Origin: Anaerolineae bacterium
GTDB taxonomy: Bacteria; Chloroflexota; Anaerolineae; Aggregatilineales; Ch27
Assembly (NCBI GenBank): GCA_013178165.1
Contig: JABLXG010000035.1
Coordinates: forward strand, 1 to 34,471
Direction: 5' to 3'
DNA length: 34,471 nt
Of the stretch, positions 16,434 to 25,565 are shown piece by piece. The position numbers and the translations under genes were made by a program. Numbering within the stretch: position 1 is the first letter of the stretch; each line of letters begins with the position of its first letter. The notes beneath the pieces were generated by a model. That model saw nothing but the letters and a program-made list of their open reading frames with translations. It was not told the origin of the DNA and searched no databases.

Positions 16434-18464
16434 ATGACTGAAGAGCGTGTTGGCGTTTACGTCTGCCACTGCGGCCATAACATCGCCGGGACGGTGGACG
16501 TGGAAGCGGTCGCTCAATGGGCACAGACTTTGCCCTATGTGGCGGTCGCCCGCGATTACAGATTCATGTGCTCCAGCCTGGGCCAGGAGCTGATCGAGAA
16601 AGACATCAAGGAATTGGGCTTGACACGGGTGGTGGTGGCGGCCTGTTCCCCCCACATGCACGAGCCAACCTTCCGGGGGGTCTCGGCCCGCGCCGGCCTG
16701 AACCCCTACCTGATGGAGATGGCCAACATCCGCGAACATGCCAGTTGGGTTCACCGCGACGACATGGCAGCGGCCACCGACAAAGCTAAGGCGCTGGTGG
16801 CCGGGGCTGTGCGGCGTGCGTTGGAACTGAAACCGCTGGAACCGTTTAAGGCGGCCATCAAGGAGACGACGCTGGTGGTTGGCGGTGGCATCGCCGGGAT
16901 CACTGCGGCGTTGGAGATCGCCAACTCGGGTTACCCGGTGATAATGGTCGAGCGAGAGCCGAGCATCGGCGGGCACATGGCCCAGCTGGACAAGACCTTC
17001 CCCACGCTGGACTGCTCCGCCTGCATCCTGACTCCTAAGATGTTCGACGTGGGCACTCATCCCAACATCACCCTGCTGACCTACAGCGAAGTGGAGCAGG
17101 TTGACGGCTACATTGGTAACTTCACCGTGCGTGTGCGTAAGAAGGCCCGCAAGATCAACACCGATGTATGCACCGGCTGCGGCGACTGCTGGTCGCGCTG
17201 TCCGGCCAAGGTGGTGGACGAGGGCTTTGAGGCCGGTCTGGGCTACCGGACGGCAGTGTACCGACCCTTTCCGCAGGCAGTGCCTAAATACCCGGTGATC
17301 GATGTTGAAAATTGCATCTACTTCCAAAAGGGCACCTGCCGCGCTTGCGAGAAGTTCTGCCCGACCGGCGCGATCAGCTTTGACCAGGAAGATGAAATCC
17401 TCGTTCTCAGCGTTGGCAACATCGTCCTGGCGACTGGCTATAAGACGTTCGATCCCCGCCAGATTCCGCAGTATGGATATGGACGGCTGGCCAATGTCTT
17501 CACCAGTATGGAGTTCGAGCGAATGGTCAACGCCGCTGGCCCCACCGGTGGCAAGGTGGTCCTGCGCGATGGCGTGACCACGCCCAAGAGCGTGGGCATC
17601 ATCCATTGCGTTGGTAGCCGCGATCATCGCTTTAACCGCTACTGCTCGGCGACTTGCTGCATGGCTGCGCTCAAGTTTGCCCACCTGGTCAAGGAGCGCA
17701 CCGAGGCTGAGGTGTACCAGTTCTATATCGATATGCGCGCCAGCTTCAAGGACTACGAGGAGTTTTATGTGCGTATCCTGGAGGAAGGCGCGCACATGGT
17801 GCGCGGGCGCGTGGCCGAGGTAACGGATGCGGCCCGTCAGCCGGGCGAAGAGGGCAAGCTGATCATTCAGGTGGAAGACACCCTGATCGGTCGGCAGCGG
17901 CGCATCCCGGTGGATATGGTGATTCTGATGGTGGCCATGGAGCCGCAGGAAGATGCGGTGGAAATCGCCCATCGGTTCGGGATCGGCTGTTCCAACGCTG
18001 GCTTCTTCATCGAGCGGCATCCCAAGCTTGACCCAGTGGCGACCATGACCGACGGCATCTTCATCGCCGGGGCCTGCCAGGGACCAAAGGACATCCCGGA
18101 AAGTGTTGGCCAGGGGGCAGCGACGGCGGCCCGCGTGTTGAGCCTGATCGGCCAGAAAGAAGTGGAGATCGAACCGATCCGTGCCCAGATCGACGAGTCG
18201 CGCTGCTCCGGCTGCCGGGTGTGCAATACCATGTGTCCTTACAGTGCGATCGACTACATCGAGGACCTGGGGGTCAGCCGCGTCAATCCGGCGCTGTGCA
18301 AAGGCTGCGGAACCTGTGTGGCAGCCTGCCCCAGCCAGGTGATCAGCGGCCAGCACTTCACGTATGAGGCGATCATGGCTCAAATCGAAGGGCTGCTCTA
18401 CGACGTGCACGCCGGGAATGGCCATGTGACAGTCGTTGAGCCGCAGCCGGTTGAAGTGGCCTAG
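16434..18464 (+). CDS. hdrA: Heterodisulfide reductase-like subunit A, electron-bifurcating flavoprotein
   Basis: A 676-residue FAD protein. It starts with the HdrA N-terminal domain (VYVCHCGHNI, C11/C13, plus C46 and C71). The Rossmann motif VVGGGIAGITAALEIANSGY begins near residue 148, and CSAC (194-197) contributes to the inserted cluster region. Two ferredoxin motifs follow at 246-256 (CTGCGDCWSRCP) and 294-309 (C...CRACEKFCP). The C-terminus has a further two-cluster ferredoxin domain (CSGCRVCNTMCP and CKGCGTCVAACP). This set matches HdrA of the Mvh-Hdr complex, where FAD splits electron pairs from hydrogenase between ferredoxin and HdrBC. It lies 26 bp after hdrB and 12 bp before mvhD. 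Confidence 0.95.
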   Translation: MTEERVGVYVCHCGHNIAGTVDVEAVAQWAQTLPYVAVARDYRFMCSSLGQELIEKDIKELGLTRVVVAACSPHMHEPTFRGVSARAGLNPYLMEMANIREHASWVHRDDMAAATDKAKALVAGAVRRALELKPLEPFKAAIKETTLVVGGGIAGITAALEIANSGYPVIMVEREPSIGGHMAQLDKTFPTLDCSACILTPKMFDVGTHPNITLLTYSEVEQVDGYIGNFTVRVRKKARKINTDVCTGCGDCWSRCPAKVVDEGFEAGLGYRTAVYRPFPQAVPKYPVIDVENCIYFQKGTCRACEKFCPTGAISFDQEDEILVLSVGNIVLATGYKTFDPRQIPQYGYGRLANVFTSMEFERMVNAAGPTGGKVVLRDGVTTPKSVGIIHCVGSRDHRFNRYCSATCCMAALKFAHLVKERTEAEVYQFYIDMRASFKDYEEFYVRILEEGAHMVRGRVAEVTDAARQPGEEGKLIIQVEDTLIGRQRRIPVDMVILMVAMEPQEDAVEIAHRFGIGCSNAGFFIERHPKLDPVATMTDGIFIAGACQGPKDIPESVGQGAATAARVLSLIGQKEVEIEPIRAQIDESRCSGCRVCNTMCPYSAIDYIEDLGVSRVNPALCKGCGTCVAACPSQVISGQHFTYEAIMAQIEGLLYDVHAGNGHVTVVEPQPVEVA

Positions 18465-18476
18465 GAGGGTGATGAT

Positions 18477-18983
18477 ATGGGCAAGACGAACTTCAGTGAA
18501 CTCAATCCCGCCTGGGGCGATCGGCAGCCGATCATCGTCGGCTTCCTGTGTAATTGGTGTTCCTACCGGGCGGCGGACCTGGCCGGGACCAGCCGTCTGG
18601 GCTATCCCTCCACCCTGCGCGACATCCGGATCATGTGCACCGGCCGCCTGGACCCGGCGTTTGTGCTCAAGGCGCTGCGGGAAGGGGCTGATGGCGTTCT
18701 GGTCATGGGTTGCCACCCCGGTCAGTGCCACTACCAGGAAGGCAACTACAAAGCCATGCGCCGGATGGCGCTGTTGCGGCGGACGCTGGCCCAACTCGGC
18801 GTCCACCCGGATCGCGTCCAGCTAGCCTGGGCGTCGGCGGCGCAGGGGACCATCTTCGCCGAGAAGGTGGCAGCCATGACGGAAATGGTGGGTCGGCTGG
18901 GGCCGCTGGAATGGCGCGACACGGTCGAAGATCCCGTGCCGCAGATGAAGGTGCTATCGCTTGAGGAGGTCGCACATGGCTAG
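18477..18983 (+). CDS. mvhD: F420-non-reducing hydrogenase iron-sulfur subunit D
   Basis: A 168-residue [2Fe-2S] protein connecting hydrogenase MvhAG to HdrA. Conserved cysteines are C25 and C28 (FLCNWCSY), C54 (IMCTGR), and C79 and C84 (GCHPGQCHY). FLCNWCSYRAADLAG and GADGVLVMGCHPGQCHY are near-identical to the family consensus. The gene begins 12 bp after hdrA and its last 8 bp overlap the start of mvhG. Its placement between hdrA and the hydrogenase subunits mirrors the methanogen Mvh-Hdr complex and supports a physical HdrABC-MvhAGD assembly. Confidence 0.94.
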   Translation: MGKTNFSELNPAWGDRQPIIVGFLCNWCSYRAADLAGTSRLGYPSTLRDIRIMCTGRLDPAFVLKALREGADGVLVMGCHPGQCHYQEGNYKAMRRMALLRRTLAQLGVHPDRVQLAWASAAQGTIFAEKVAAMTEMVGRLGPLEWRDTVEDPVPQMKVLSLEEVAHG

Positions 18984-20013
18984 TACCAATGGCAAACCCA
19001 AGCTGGCTCTGTACTGGGCGTCCTCCTGCGGAGGTTGCGAGATCGCGGTACTGGCCACCCACGAAAAGCTACTCGATGTGGCGGAGGCTTTTGACATTGT
19101 CTTCTGGCCGTGCGCGATGGACTTCAAGCAGGCGGAGGTGGAGGCGATGGCCGATGGCGAGATCGACGTCTGCCTGTTCAATGGCGCGATCCGCAACGAC
19201 CATAACGCCCATATGGCCCATCTGCTGCGCCAGAAGAGCAAAGTGCTGGTGGCCTTTGGTAGTTGCGCCAATGAAGGGTGCATGCCCGGCCTGGCCAACT
19301 TCACCGATCGCGAGCATATCCTGCGCTTCATCTACCAGGATTCGCCCAGCACCGATAACCCCCAGGGCGTGAGGCCGCAACTCCGGACGGAAGTGCCGGA
19401 AGGCACACTGGAACTGCCGGAATTCTGGAATACGGTCAAGACGCTCGATCAGGTTGTGCCGGTCGACTACTATCTGCCTGGCTGCCCGCCGGAGGCCAAG
19501 TGGGTCGTCGCCGCGGTGGAAGCCATTCTGACCAACAAGCTGCCACCGCCCGGCTCGGTGATCGGCATGGATGTAGCCGTCTGTGATGAGTGTCCGCGCA
19601 AGCGTGACGTCAAAAAGATCACCCGCTTCTACCGACCCCAAGAGATCGTCCCCGATCCGGAGATTTGCCTGTTGGAACAGGGACTGTTCTGCGCCGGGAT
19701 CGCCACGCGGGCCGGTTGCGGGGCGCTGTGCCCGTCGGTCAACATGGGCTGCCGGGGCTGCTACGGCCCGGTGGAGGGCGTGGAGGATATCGGCGCGCGG
19801 TTGATCAGTGCTGTTGCGTCGGTCATCGAGGCCAAGACGCCGGAGGAGATCGACGCCGTGCTCGATACGCTGCCCGACCCGGCGGGGTACTTCTACCGCT
19901 TCAGCCTGGCGCGTTCCTTCCTGCGGCGGACGCGGATGGGCCAGCAGGATGGGCGCCGGGTCGCCGAGCCAATCGCAGAAGTCCCGCGCCTTGAGCCTGA
20001 ACTGGCGGATTAG
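18976..20013 (+). CDS. mvhG: [NiFe] hydrogenase small subunit (MvhG type)
   Basis: A 345-residue electron-transfer subunit of group 3 [NiFe] hydrogenase. The proximal-cluster motif SSCGGCE (C18, C21) lies at the N-terminus, with FGSCANEGC and LPGCPPEAKW further on. Medial/distal cluster cysteines are in a C-terminal stretch (CDECPRKR, GLFCAGIATRAGCGALCPSVNMGCRGCYGP). There is no Tat signal, so it is cytoplasmic. The start is ATG 18976, with GAGGAGG seven bases upstream and inside the end of mvhD. The alternative TTG at 18961 overlaps that Shine-Dalgarno and is unlikely. Confidence 0.94.
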   Translation: MASTNGKPKLALYWASSCGGCEIAVLATHEKLLDVAEAFDIVFWPCAMDFKQAEVEAMADGEIDVCLFNGAIRNDHNAHMAHLLRQKSKVLVAFGSCANEGCMPGLANFTDREHILRFIYQDSPSTDNPQGVRPQLRTEVPEGTLELPEFWNTVKTLDQVVPVDYYLPGCPPEAKWVVAAVEAILTNKLPPPGSVIGMDVAVCDECPRKRDVKKITRFYRPQEIVPDPEICLLEQGLFCAGIATRAGCGALCPSVNMGCRGCYGPVEGVEDIGARLISAVASVIEAKTPEEIDAVLDTLPDPAGYFYRFSLARSFLRRTRMGQQDGRRVAEPIAEVPRLEPELAD

Positions 20014-20023
20014 GAGGCCGACG

Positions 20024-21490
20024 ATGAAACAAATCACCATTGACCCCATCACCCGCCTGGAAGGGCACGGCAAGATCGAGATCTTCCTGGATGACGCCGG
20101 CGAGGTCGCCAATACCTACTTCCAGGTGCCGGAGTTACGCGGCTTTGAAGTGTTTTGCCTGGGGCGACCGGCGGAAGAGATGCCCCGGCTGACCAACCGC
20201 ATTTGCGGTGTCTGTCCGGAAGCGCATCACATGGCAGCGGCCAAGGCGCTCGACGCGCTCTATCATGTCGATCCGCCGCCCGCTGGCAAGAAGCTGCGCG
20301 AGTTGTTCTACTCGGCCTTTTACGTCACCGACCACACCACGCACTTCTACGCCCTGGGCGGGCCGGATTTCGTCGTCGGGCCAGATGCGCCCGCTGCCCA
20401 GCGCAACATCCTGGGGGTGATCGCCGCCGCGGGCAAAGAGGCCGGTCTGCGCGTGATCAACACGCGCAAGAAGAATCATGAAGTGATCAAGATCATCGGC
20501 GGGCGGGCCATCCACCCGGTGGCAGCCCTGCCCGGCGGCATGAGCAAGGCCATCAACGAGGCGGAGCGCCAGTTCATCGAGCAGGTGGCGCGGGAAAATG
20601 TGGAGTTCGCCCTGTGGTCGCTGGAACTGTTCGACCAGATCGTGCTCAAGAACAGCGGCTATGTCGACCTGATCGTCAGCGATGCTTATACCCAGAAGAC
20701 CTACTATATGGGCCTGCTGGACGAGAACAACCATGTCAACTTCTACGATGGCATGATCGCCGTGGTCGATCCTGAGGGCAAGATGTTCGCCCGCTTTGAG
20801 CCGCGCGACTACACCAAACACATCGCCGAGCATGTTGAGCCGTACAGCTACCTCAAGTATCCGTACCTGAAGAACGTGGGCTGGAAGGGCTTTGTTGACG
20901 GCAAAGACTCCGGCATGTACGCCTGCACGCCGCTCAGCCGCCTGAATGTTGCCGACGGTATGGCTACCCCCAAGGCTCAGGAGGCCTACGAGAAGTTCTA
21001 CGCCACTCTGGGCGGCAAGCCGGTGCATCATACTTTAGCGACCCACTGGGCGCGTCTGGTTGAACTGCTCTATGCCGCCGAGCGGATGCTGGAACTGGCC
21101 ACTGACCCGGAGATCACCAGCCCCAACGTACGCAAGATTCCAACGGAAAAACCGGATGTTGGCATCGGCACGGTGGAGGCCCCGCGCGGTACGCTGACAC
21201 ACCACTACGAAACTGACGAGAAAGGCATCCTGACCCGTGTCAACCTGATCGTCGGTACGACCAACAACAACGCGCCTATCACCTACAGCATCAAGAAGGC
21301 GGCCAAAGCCATGATCCGGGGCGGGGTGGTCAATGATGGCATCCTCAACCGGATCGAGATGGCCTTCCGCAGCTATGACCCGTGCCTGAGCTGCGCCACA
21401 CATTCCCTGCCGGGGCAGATGCCGCTGGAGGTGCTCGTCTACGATTCGTCCGGTGCGCTGGTGGAGCGCCGCGCGCAGTATGTCGACTGA
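20024..21490 (+). CDS. mvhA: [NiFe] hydrogenase large subunit (MvhA type)
   Basis: A 488-residue catalytic subunit that oxidises H2. Nickel ligands are in RICGVCPEAHH (C61, C64) and DPCLSCATH (C454, C457, ending at H460). RLEGHGK, near residue 11, is the L0 motif. The chain continues 28 residues past His460; this tail is the peptide normally removed by the maturation protease, encoded immediately downstream. The start is ATG 20024 with TAGGAGG upstream. A longer open frame from 19808 is an out-of-frame shadow of mvhG. It lacks a signal peptide and so works in the cytoplasm, feeding electrons via MvhG and MvhD to HdrA. Confidence 0.95.
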   Translation: MKQITIDPITRLEGHGKIEIFLDDAGEVANTYFQVPELRGFEVFCLGRPAEEMPRLTNRICGVCPEAHHMAAAKALDALYHVDPPPAGKKLRELFYSAFYVTDHTTHFYALGGPDFVVGPDAPAAQRNILGVIAAAGKEAGLRVINTRKKNHEVIKIIGGRAIHPVAALPGGMSKAINEAERQFIEQVARENVEFALWSLELFDQIVLKNSGYVDLIVSDAYTQKTYYMGLLDENNHVNFYDGMIAVVDPEGKMFARFEPRDYTKHIAEHVEPYSYLKYPYLKNVGWKGFVDGKDSGMYACTPLSRLNVADGMATPKAQEAYEKFYATLGGKPVHHTLATHWARLVELLYAAERMLELATDPEITSPNVRKIPTEKPDVGIGTVEAPRGTLTHHYETDEKGILTRVNLIVGTTNNNAPITYSIKKAAKAMIRGGVVNDGILNRIEMAFRSYDPCLSCATHSLPGQMPLEVLVYDSSGALVERRAQYVD

Positions 21491-22046
21491 TCGCCACCCG
21501 GACGCCGCCACACCACTGGCAGGCGTCCGGGTGATCGGGCTGGGCAATCCGATCCTGACTGATGACGGCGTCGGCATCTACGTTGCCCGGCTGGTGCGGC
21601 GGTTGCTGCCTGCCGGGATGAACGTAGAAGTGGTCGAACTGGCGACGGGTGGGCTGGGGCTGATGGAGGCCATGATCGGCTGCGAACGGGTGATCCTGAT
21701 CGACGCGATCTGGTTGCCGGAAGAAGCGCCGGGGCGTGTATTGCACTTCACGGCGGAAGCCCTGCCGGTGACGTTGAACAGCGCCGCCGCCCATGACATC
21801 GACCTGCCCGGCGCCCTGGCAGCGGGGCGGCGGCTGGGCGTGCCGCTGCCGACCGATGACGCCATCCTGATCGTGGCGGTGACGGCGCGGGAAGTGTTGA
21901 CCTTCGGCGAGCGTCCCACGCCGCCGGTGCTGGCTGCCATCCCGCAGGCAGCGGTGACCGTGCTGGAAGCGCTGGGCTGCCCGCCGGACGCTGTCCCCCC
22001 GGTACTGAACGAGTCGATGCTGGGAGGCTACGATGATATCGCCTGA
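21480..22046 (+). CDS. [NiFe] hydrogenase maturation endopeptidase
   Basis: A 188-residue HyaD/HycI/FrcD-type protease that removes the C-terminal tail of the large subunit after nickel insertion. The signature GLGNPILTDDGVG covers residues 20-32. Asp75 (ILIDAIWLP) and His105 (AAAHDIDLPGAL) fit the other two nickel-sensing ligands. Its ATG (21480) lies inside the end of mvhA, an 11-bp overlap, so the two are translationally coupled. The mvhA product, with its 28-residue tail, is its evident substrate. Confidence 0.9.
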   Translation: MSTDRHPDAATPLAGVRVIGLGNPILTDDGVGIYVARLVRRLLPAGMNVEVVELATGGLGLMEAMIGCERVILIDAIWLPEEAPGRVLHFTAEALPVTLNSAAAHDIDLPGALAAGRRLGVPLPTDDAILIVAVTAREVLTFGERPTPPVLAAIPQAAVTVLEALGCPPDAVPPVLNESMLGGYDDIA

Positions 22047-22485
22047 GATTCTGCGCCGGTATCCTTTCTTTGCTGGACTTGATGACGCCTTTCTCACTGC
22101 GCTGGCCATGATCAGCGACGAGGTGGTCCTGGCCGACGGGGTGTGGCTGTTCCATGAGGAAGACAGCGCCGACGCCTTCTACCTGGTGTTGCGCGGGACG
22201 ATCCAGTTGCGGGCGCGGTTGCCGCGCAATGCCTACGCCGACCTGGATCAACTGGTGGAGGGGGATATCGTTGGCTGGTCGGCCATCTGCAAGCCAGCGG
22301 TGTACACGCTGGGCGCCTACACGCCAACAGGCGCGCGGCTGATCCGCTTTGAGGGCGCGGCGATGCGCAAGTTGATGGAAGAGCGGCCCGAAATGGGCTA
22401 TGTGCTGATGTGCCGGGTGGCCCAGGAGATCGGCAACCGCCTGGCCGACCTGCGCAATCGCTTTGTCAGCATTGCCACTCCCTGA
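22033..22485 (+). CDS. Stand-alone cyclic-nucleotide-binding-fold protein
   Basis: A 150-residue protein made of one cNMP-binding (cupin-like) beta-barrel and its flanking helices. RYPFFAGLDDAFLTALAMISDEVVLADGVWLFHEEDSADAFYLVLRGTIQL is typical of the CRP/FNR sensor domain. The phosphate-binding cassette, normally GE...RXA, reads GDIVGWSAI...AVYTLGAY, lacking the key Glu and Arg. Binding of cAMP or cGMP is therefore doubtful. There is no C-terminal helix-turn-helix, so it is not itself a DNA-binding regulator. It overlaps the maturation protease gene by 14 bp and closes the operon. It may sense a ligand or redox state for the Hdr-Mvh complex; this is inference. Confidence 0.8.
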   Translation: MISPEILRRYPFFAGLDDAFLTALAMISDEVVLADGVWLFHEEDSADAFYLVLRGTIQLRARLPRNAYADLDQLVEGDIVGWSAICKPAVYTLGAYTPTGARLIRFEGAAMRKLMEERPEMGYVLMCRVAQEIGNRLADLRNRFVSIATP

Positions 22486-22508
22486 GCATCCCATACTGCC
22501 AGAGAGAC

Positions 22509-22539
22509 ACGGAGGCCAGCGGCAAAGGCTGGCCTCCGT
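22509..22539. terminator. Bidirectional terminator between convergent operons
   Basis: A perfect 12-bp stem (ACGGAGGCCAGC paired with GCTGGCCTCCGT) with a 7-nt loop, followed on the plus strand by TGTTT. It lies between the last hdr/mvh-operon gene and the end of livF on the opposite strand, so it probably serves both. Confidence 0.8.
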
Positions 22540-22562
22540 TGTTTCCTGGCGGGGGCAAACGT

Positions 22563-23267
22563 TCAGCCGCCGAGGTAGGCTTTTTGCACTTCAGGATTGG
22601 CGGCCAGTTCGGCGCTGGTGCCGGCCAGCACAATGCTGCCGGTTTCCAGCACATAGCCGCGGTGAGCCAGCTTGAGGGCCATGTGCGCGTTTTGCTCCAC
22701 GAGCAGGATGGTGGTGCCCTGCGCGTTGATCTCCTGCAGGATGGCGAAGATCTGCTGCACCAGGATCGGAGCCAGGCCCATCGATGGCTCGTCCAAGAGC
22801 ATCAGCTTGCCGCCGGTAACCAGCGCCCGCCCAACGGCCAGCATCTGCTGTTCACCGCCGGAGAGCGTATCGCCAAGCTGGTTGCGGCGCTCACCCAGGC
22901 GTTCGAAAATCTCAAAGACGCGCCGGATGCGGCGATCCAGTTCGCTGCCGGAGAGTTGAAACCCGGCCAGACGCAGGTTCTCATAAACGGTCAGGTTGCC
23001 AAAGATTCGCCGCCCTTCAGGGACAAGAGCCAGCCCGCGCTGTACCACCCGGTGTGCTTCCAGGTGGGTGATGTCCTCGCCCTCGTAGATCACCTGGCCC
23101 TGGCGCGGGGAAAGCAAACCGGCGATCGTGTTGAGGATGGTGGATTTGCCCGCCCCGTTAGCGCCAATGAGGGTGACGATCTCGCCCTCCTCAACGTCGA
23201 ACGATACCCCGTGAACAGCCTGGATGTTACCGTAGGAGACGAAGAGATCCCTGACACTCAGCAGCAT
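22563..23267 (-). CDS. livF: HAAT-family ABC transporter ATPase LivF
   Basis: A 234-residue ATPase of the branched-chain amino acid (HAAT) transporter family. Walker A GANGAGKS is at 35-42, the signature LSGGEQ at 135-140, and Walker B LMLLDEP at 155-161. PEGRRIFGNLTVYENL is a LivF hallmark. It pairs with LivG to power LivHM. Its ATG overlaps the stop codon of livG (ATGA). It is the last gene of the five-gene operon. Confidence 0.95.
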   Translation of the reverse strand: MLLSVRDLFVSYGNIQAVHGVSFDVEEGEIVTLIGANGAGKSTILNTIAGLLSPRQGQVIYEGEDITHLEAHRVVQRGLALVPEGRRIFGNLTVYENLRLAGFQLSGSELDRRIRRVFEIFERLGERRNQLGDTLSGGEQQMLAVGRALVTGGKLMLLDEPSMGLAPILVQQIFAILQEINAQGTTILLVEQNAHMALKLAHRGYVLETGSIVLAGTSAELAANPEVQKAYLGG

Positions 23268-24040
23268 CAGACCTTTTCTCCTTGCTCGCCCAGGTAGGCT
23301 TCAATCACCCGGGGGTCGTTCTGAATCTCGTCCGGCGTGCCTTCGGCAATGGTGACGCCGAAATCGATGACCTTGATCCGCTCGCAGATGTTCATCACCA
23401 GGCGCATCTGGTGTTCGATCAGCCAGATGGTCAGCTTGAACTCGTCGCGGATCCAGTGGATGAAGTCCATCAACTCGCCGATTTCCTGGGGGTTCATACC
23501 CGCCGCCGGCTCATCCAGCAACAGCAGCTTGGGTCGGGAGGCCAGGGCGCGCACGATCTCGACGCGGCGTTGCATGCCATACGGCAGACTGCTGGCCAGA
23601 TCGTCCGCATGCCCTTCCAGGCGGAAGAGCCGCAGCAATGCCATTGCCTGATCCCGGAATTCCTGTTCCTGGCGACGGTAGCGCGGCGTCTGCAGGAAGG
23701 CGTCGGCCAGGCGGTAAGTGATCCGGTGATGGTTGGCCACCAGGATGTTATCCAGCACGCTCATCTGGTTCCACAGGCGGATGGTCTGGAAGGTGCGGCT
23801 GATGCCCAGCGCATTGATGGCATGGGGGGGCATGCCGACCAGGTCCTGGCCGTTGAACAGGATGCGCCCTCTGGAGGGCCGGTAGGCGCCGGTGACCAGG
23901 TTGAAGACGGTGGTCTTGCCCGCCCCGTTGGGGCCGATCAGGCCGATCAACTCACCTTCTTCCAGCTGCAGGTTGAAGTCGCCGACCGCCCGTAGACCGC
24001 CGAAGTAGTGTGTGAGATCCTCAATCTGTAGCAGTGGCAT
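23267..24040 (-). CDS. livG: HAAT-family ABC transporter ATPase LivG
   Basis: A 257-residue ATPase. Walker A GPNGAGKT is at 36-43, the family-type signature LPYGMQRR at 152-159, and Walker B LLLLDEP at 172-178. The extended C-terminus (IWLIEHQMRLVMNICERIKVIDFG...EAYLGE) is typical of LivG. It begins inside the end of livM (20-bp overlap) and ends in an ATGA overlap with livF, which implies tight translational coupling. Confidence 0.95.
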   Translation of the reverse strand: MPLLQIEDLTHYFGGLRAVGDFNLQLEEGELIGLIGPNGAGKTTVFNLVTGAYRPSRGRILFNGQDLVGMPPHAINALGISRTFQTIRLWNQMSVLDNILVANHHRITYRLADAFLQTPRYRRQEQEFRDQAMALLRLFRLEGHADDLASSLPYGMQRRVEIVRALASRPKLLLLDEPAAGMNPQEIGELMDFIHWIRDEFKLTIWLIEHQMRLVMNICERIKVIDFGVTIAEGTPDEIQNDPRVIEAYLGEQGEKV

Positions 24041-25553
24041 CGCGCGCCTCCTTGACCGGAGCGACCGGAGCAGAGCCTTCCTGCCGCAGGCCCAGGTTGA
24101 GCCTGACCTCGCGGAAGCCGAACAGACCCTGCGGGCGGAAGAGCATCAGAGTGATCAGGATCAGGGGGACGACAACCCACTTGAGGACGGCCAGCGGACG
24201 CAGCGCCTCGATCAGCACCGTGAAAATCGCTGCGGCGACGATCGATCCGCTGATGCTGCCCATGCCGCCCAGGTAGACCATCACCAGCGCCTCGGTGGAT
24301 TTGAGGATGCCAAAGTTGCCGGGGTTGACATACGCCAGGTAATGGGCGAACAGGCCGCCCGCGACGCCGGCAATAAACGACGATACCAGGAAGGCCACCA
24401 GCTTCAGGTGGCGGGTATTGACGCCCATCAGGCTTGCCGAGATTTCGTCCTCCCGGATGGCGATGATCCCTTTGCCCAGCGTGGACTTGACCAGGTTGTG
24501 AATGGCGATCACGGAAAGGAGGGCGAACAGGAAGATCCAGGTCAGGTTGGTCCACAGCGGGACGCCGTTTAGCCCGCGCGCGCCGCCGATCGCTTCCATA
24601 TTATTGATCACGCCCTGGACAATGAAGTTGACCGCCAGCGTCACGATAGCCAGGTAGTCGCCGCGTGTCTTGAAGGAAGGGAAGGCGACCAGCAGCCCGA
24701 CCAGCGCTGCCGCCATCCCTCCCGCAAGCAGGGCCAGGATGAAACCGAACGGCATCCCCCATTCCGCCGGCAGTACCGCCGGCCCGAAGACACGCTCATC
24801 CGTGAAGAGCCACATGGTCAGGATGGCGGAGACATAAGCGCCAACCGCCATGAAGCCAGCATGGCCGACCGAGAACTCGCCCATGTAGCCGTTGACCAGG
24901 TTGAGGCTGATGGCCAGCATGATGTTGATGCCCATGTAGATCAGGATCAACTCGCGGCTGCCGCCATCAGCGCCCCAGAGCATGACGATGACATAAAGGG
25001 CAGCAATGTGCAGGAACAGACCCAGCCAGCGGGGGATGCTCTGCAGGAAGCGGGCGATGGGTCGCCGCAGCAACAGGGCTATCAGGATTGTGGGGATGAT
25101 CAGCATCACCACGTCGTAGATCGTCACGCGGATCAGGACGTCAAAGAAGCCCGGCTCGCGCGGCCCCTGGTAGAACAGAGCTTTGACGAATGTGCTCAGC
25201 AGATCGCCGATGGCCTGGCCGGATTGTTGCAGTGGAGCCTCGACCGTCATAGTCGGCGAAGGGAAAAATAGAGCCAGGATGCTGGAGAAATCCAGCTTGG
25301 AAAACGGCTCAAAGATATCCACCAGGCCAAAGAACTTGGGGATCTTGCGGAAGCCGAGCACGCCGGCAAACGCATCCCCCAGCCCTTCTTCCAGGAAGCG
25401 GATGCCTCCGACATCCCTGGCGACGTTGCGCAGCCCGTTTTCCAGGATCACCGCCGCCAGGAAGCCCACCTGAAAGGCGAATACGGTTGTGTCACGCAGC
25501 CGCTCCCGGAGCGGGGCAATCAGCCGGGCCAGCCTTCCGCGAAGTTCGCGCAT
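24021..25553 (-). CDS. livM: HAAT-family ABC transporter permease LivM with N-terminal extension
   Basis: A 510-residue inner-membrane permease. The conserved LivM core runs from about residue 190 to 480 (INIMLAISLNLVNGYMGEFSVGHAGFMAVGAY, TRGDYLAIVTLAVNFIVQG, GIIAIREDEISASLMGVN, LGGMGSISGSIVAAAIF). In front lies about 170 unusual residues. These include amphipathic segments and one or two hydrophobic spans (DVVMLIIPTILIALLL, GLFLHIAALYVIVML) before the core. Typical LivM is about 300-430 residues, so this is long. I start at ATG 25553, seven bases after AGGAGGG; a GTG at 25559 is too close to that site. A short C-terminal tail (from about 480) is charged. Confidence 0.92.
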   Translation of the reverse strand: MRELRGRLARLIAPLRERLRDTTVFAFQVGFLAAVILENGLRNVARDVGGIRFLEEGLGDAFAGVLGFRKIPKFFGLVDIFEPFSKLDFSSILALFFPSPTMTVEAPLQQSGQAIGDLLSTFVKALFYQGPREPGFFDVLIRVTIYDVVMLIIPTILIALLLRRPIARFLQSIPRWLGLFLHIAALYVIVMLWGADGGSRELILIYMGINIMLAISLNLVNGYMGEFSVGHAGFMAVGAYVSAILTMWLFTDERVFGPAVLPAEWGMPFGFILALLAGGMAAALVGLLVAFPSFKTRGDYLAIVTLAVNFIVQGVINNMEAIGGARGLNGVPLWTNLTWIFLFALLSVIAIHNLVKSTLGKGIIAIREDEISASLMGVNTRHLKLVAFLVSSFIAGVAGGLFAHYLAYVNPGNFGILKSTEALVMVYLGGMGSISGSIVAAAIFTVLIEALRPLAVLKWVVVPLILITLMLFRPQGLFGFREVRLNLGLRQEGSAPVAPVKEARDATATD

Positions 25554-25565
25554 GGACACACCCTC

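Noticed and set aside
16167-18806. 879-codon open frame on the minus strand
   Set aside because: It is the shadow of hdrA and neighbours, whose motifs are unmistakable; His/Gln/Asp-rich composition is typical of antisense GC-rich frames.
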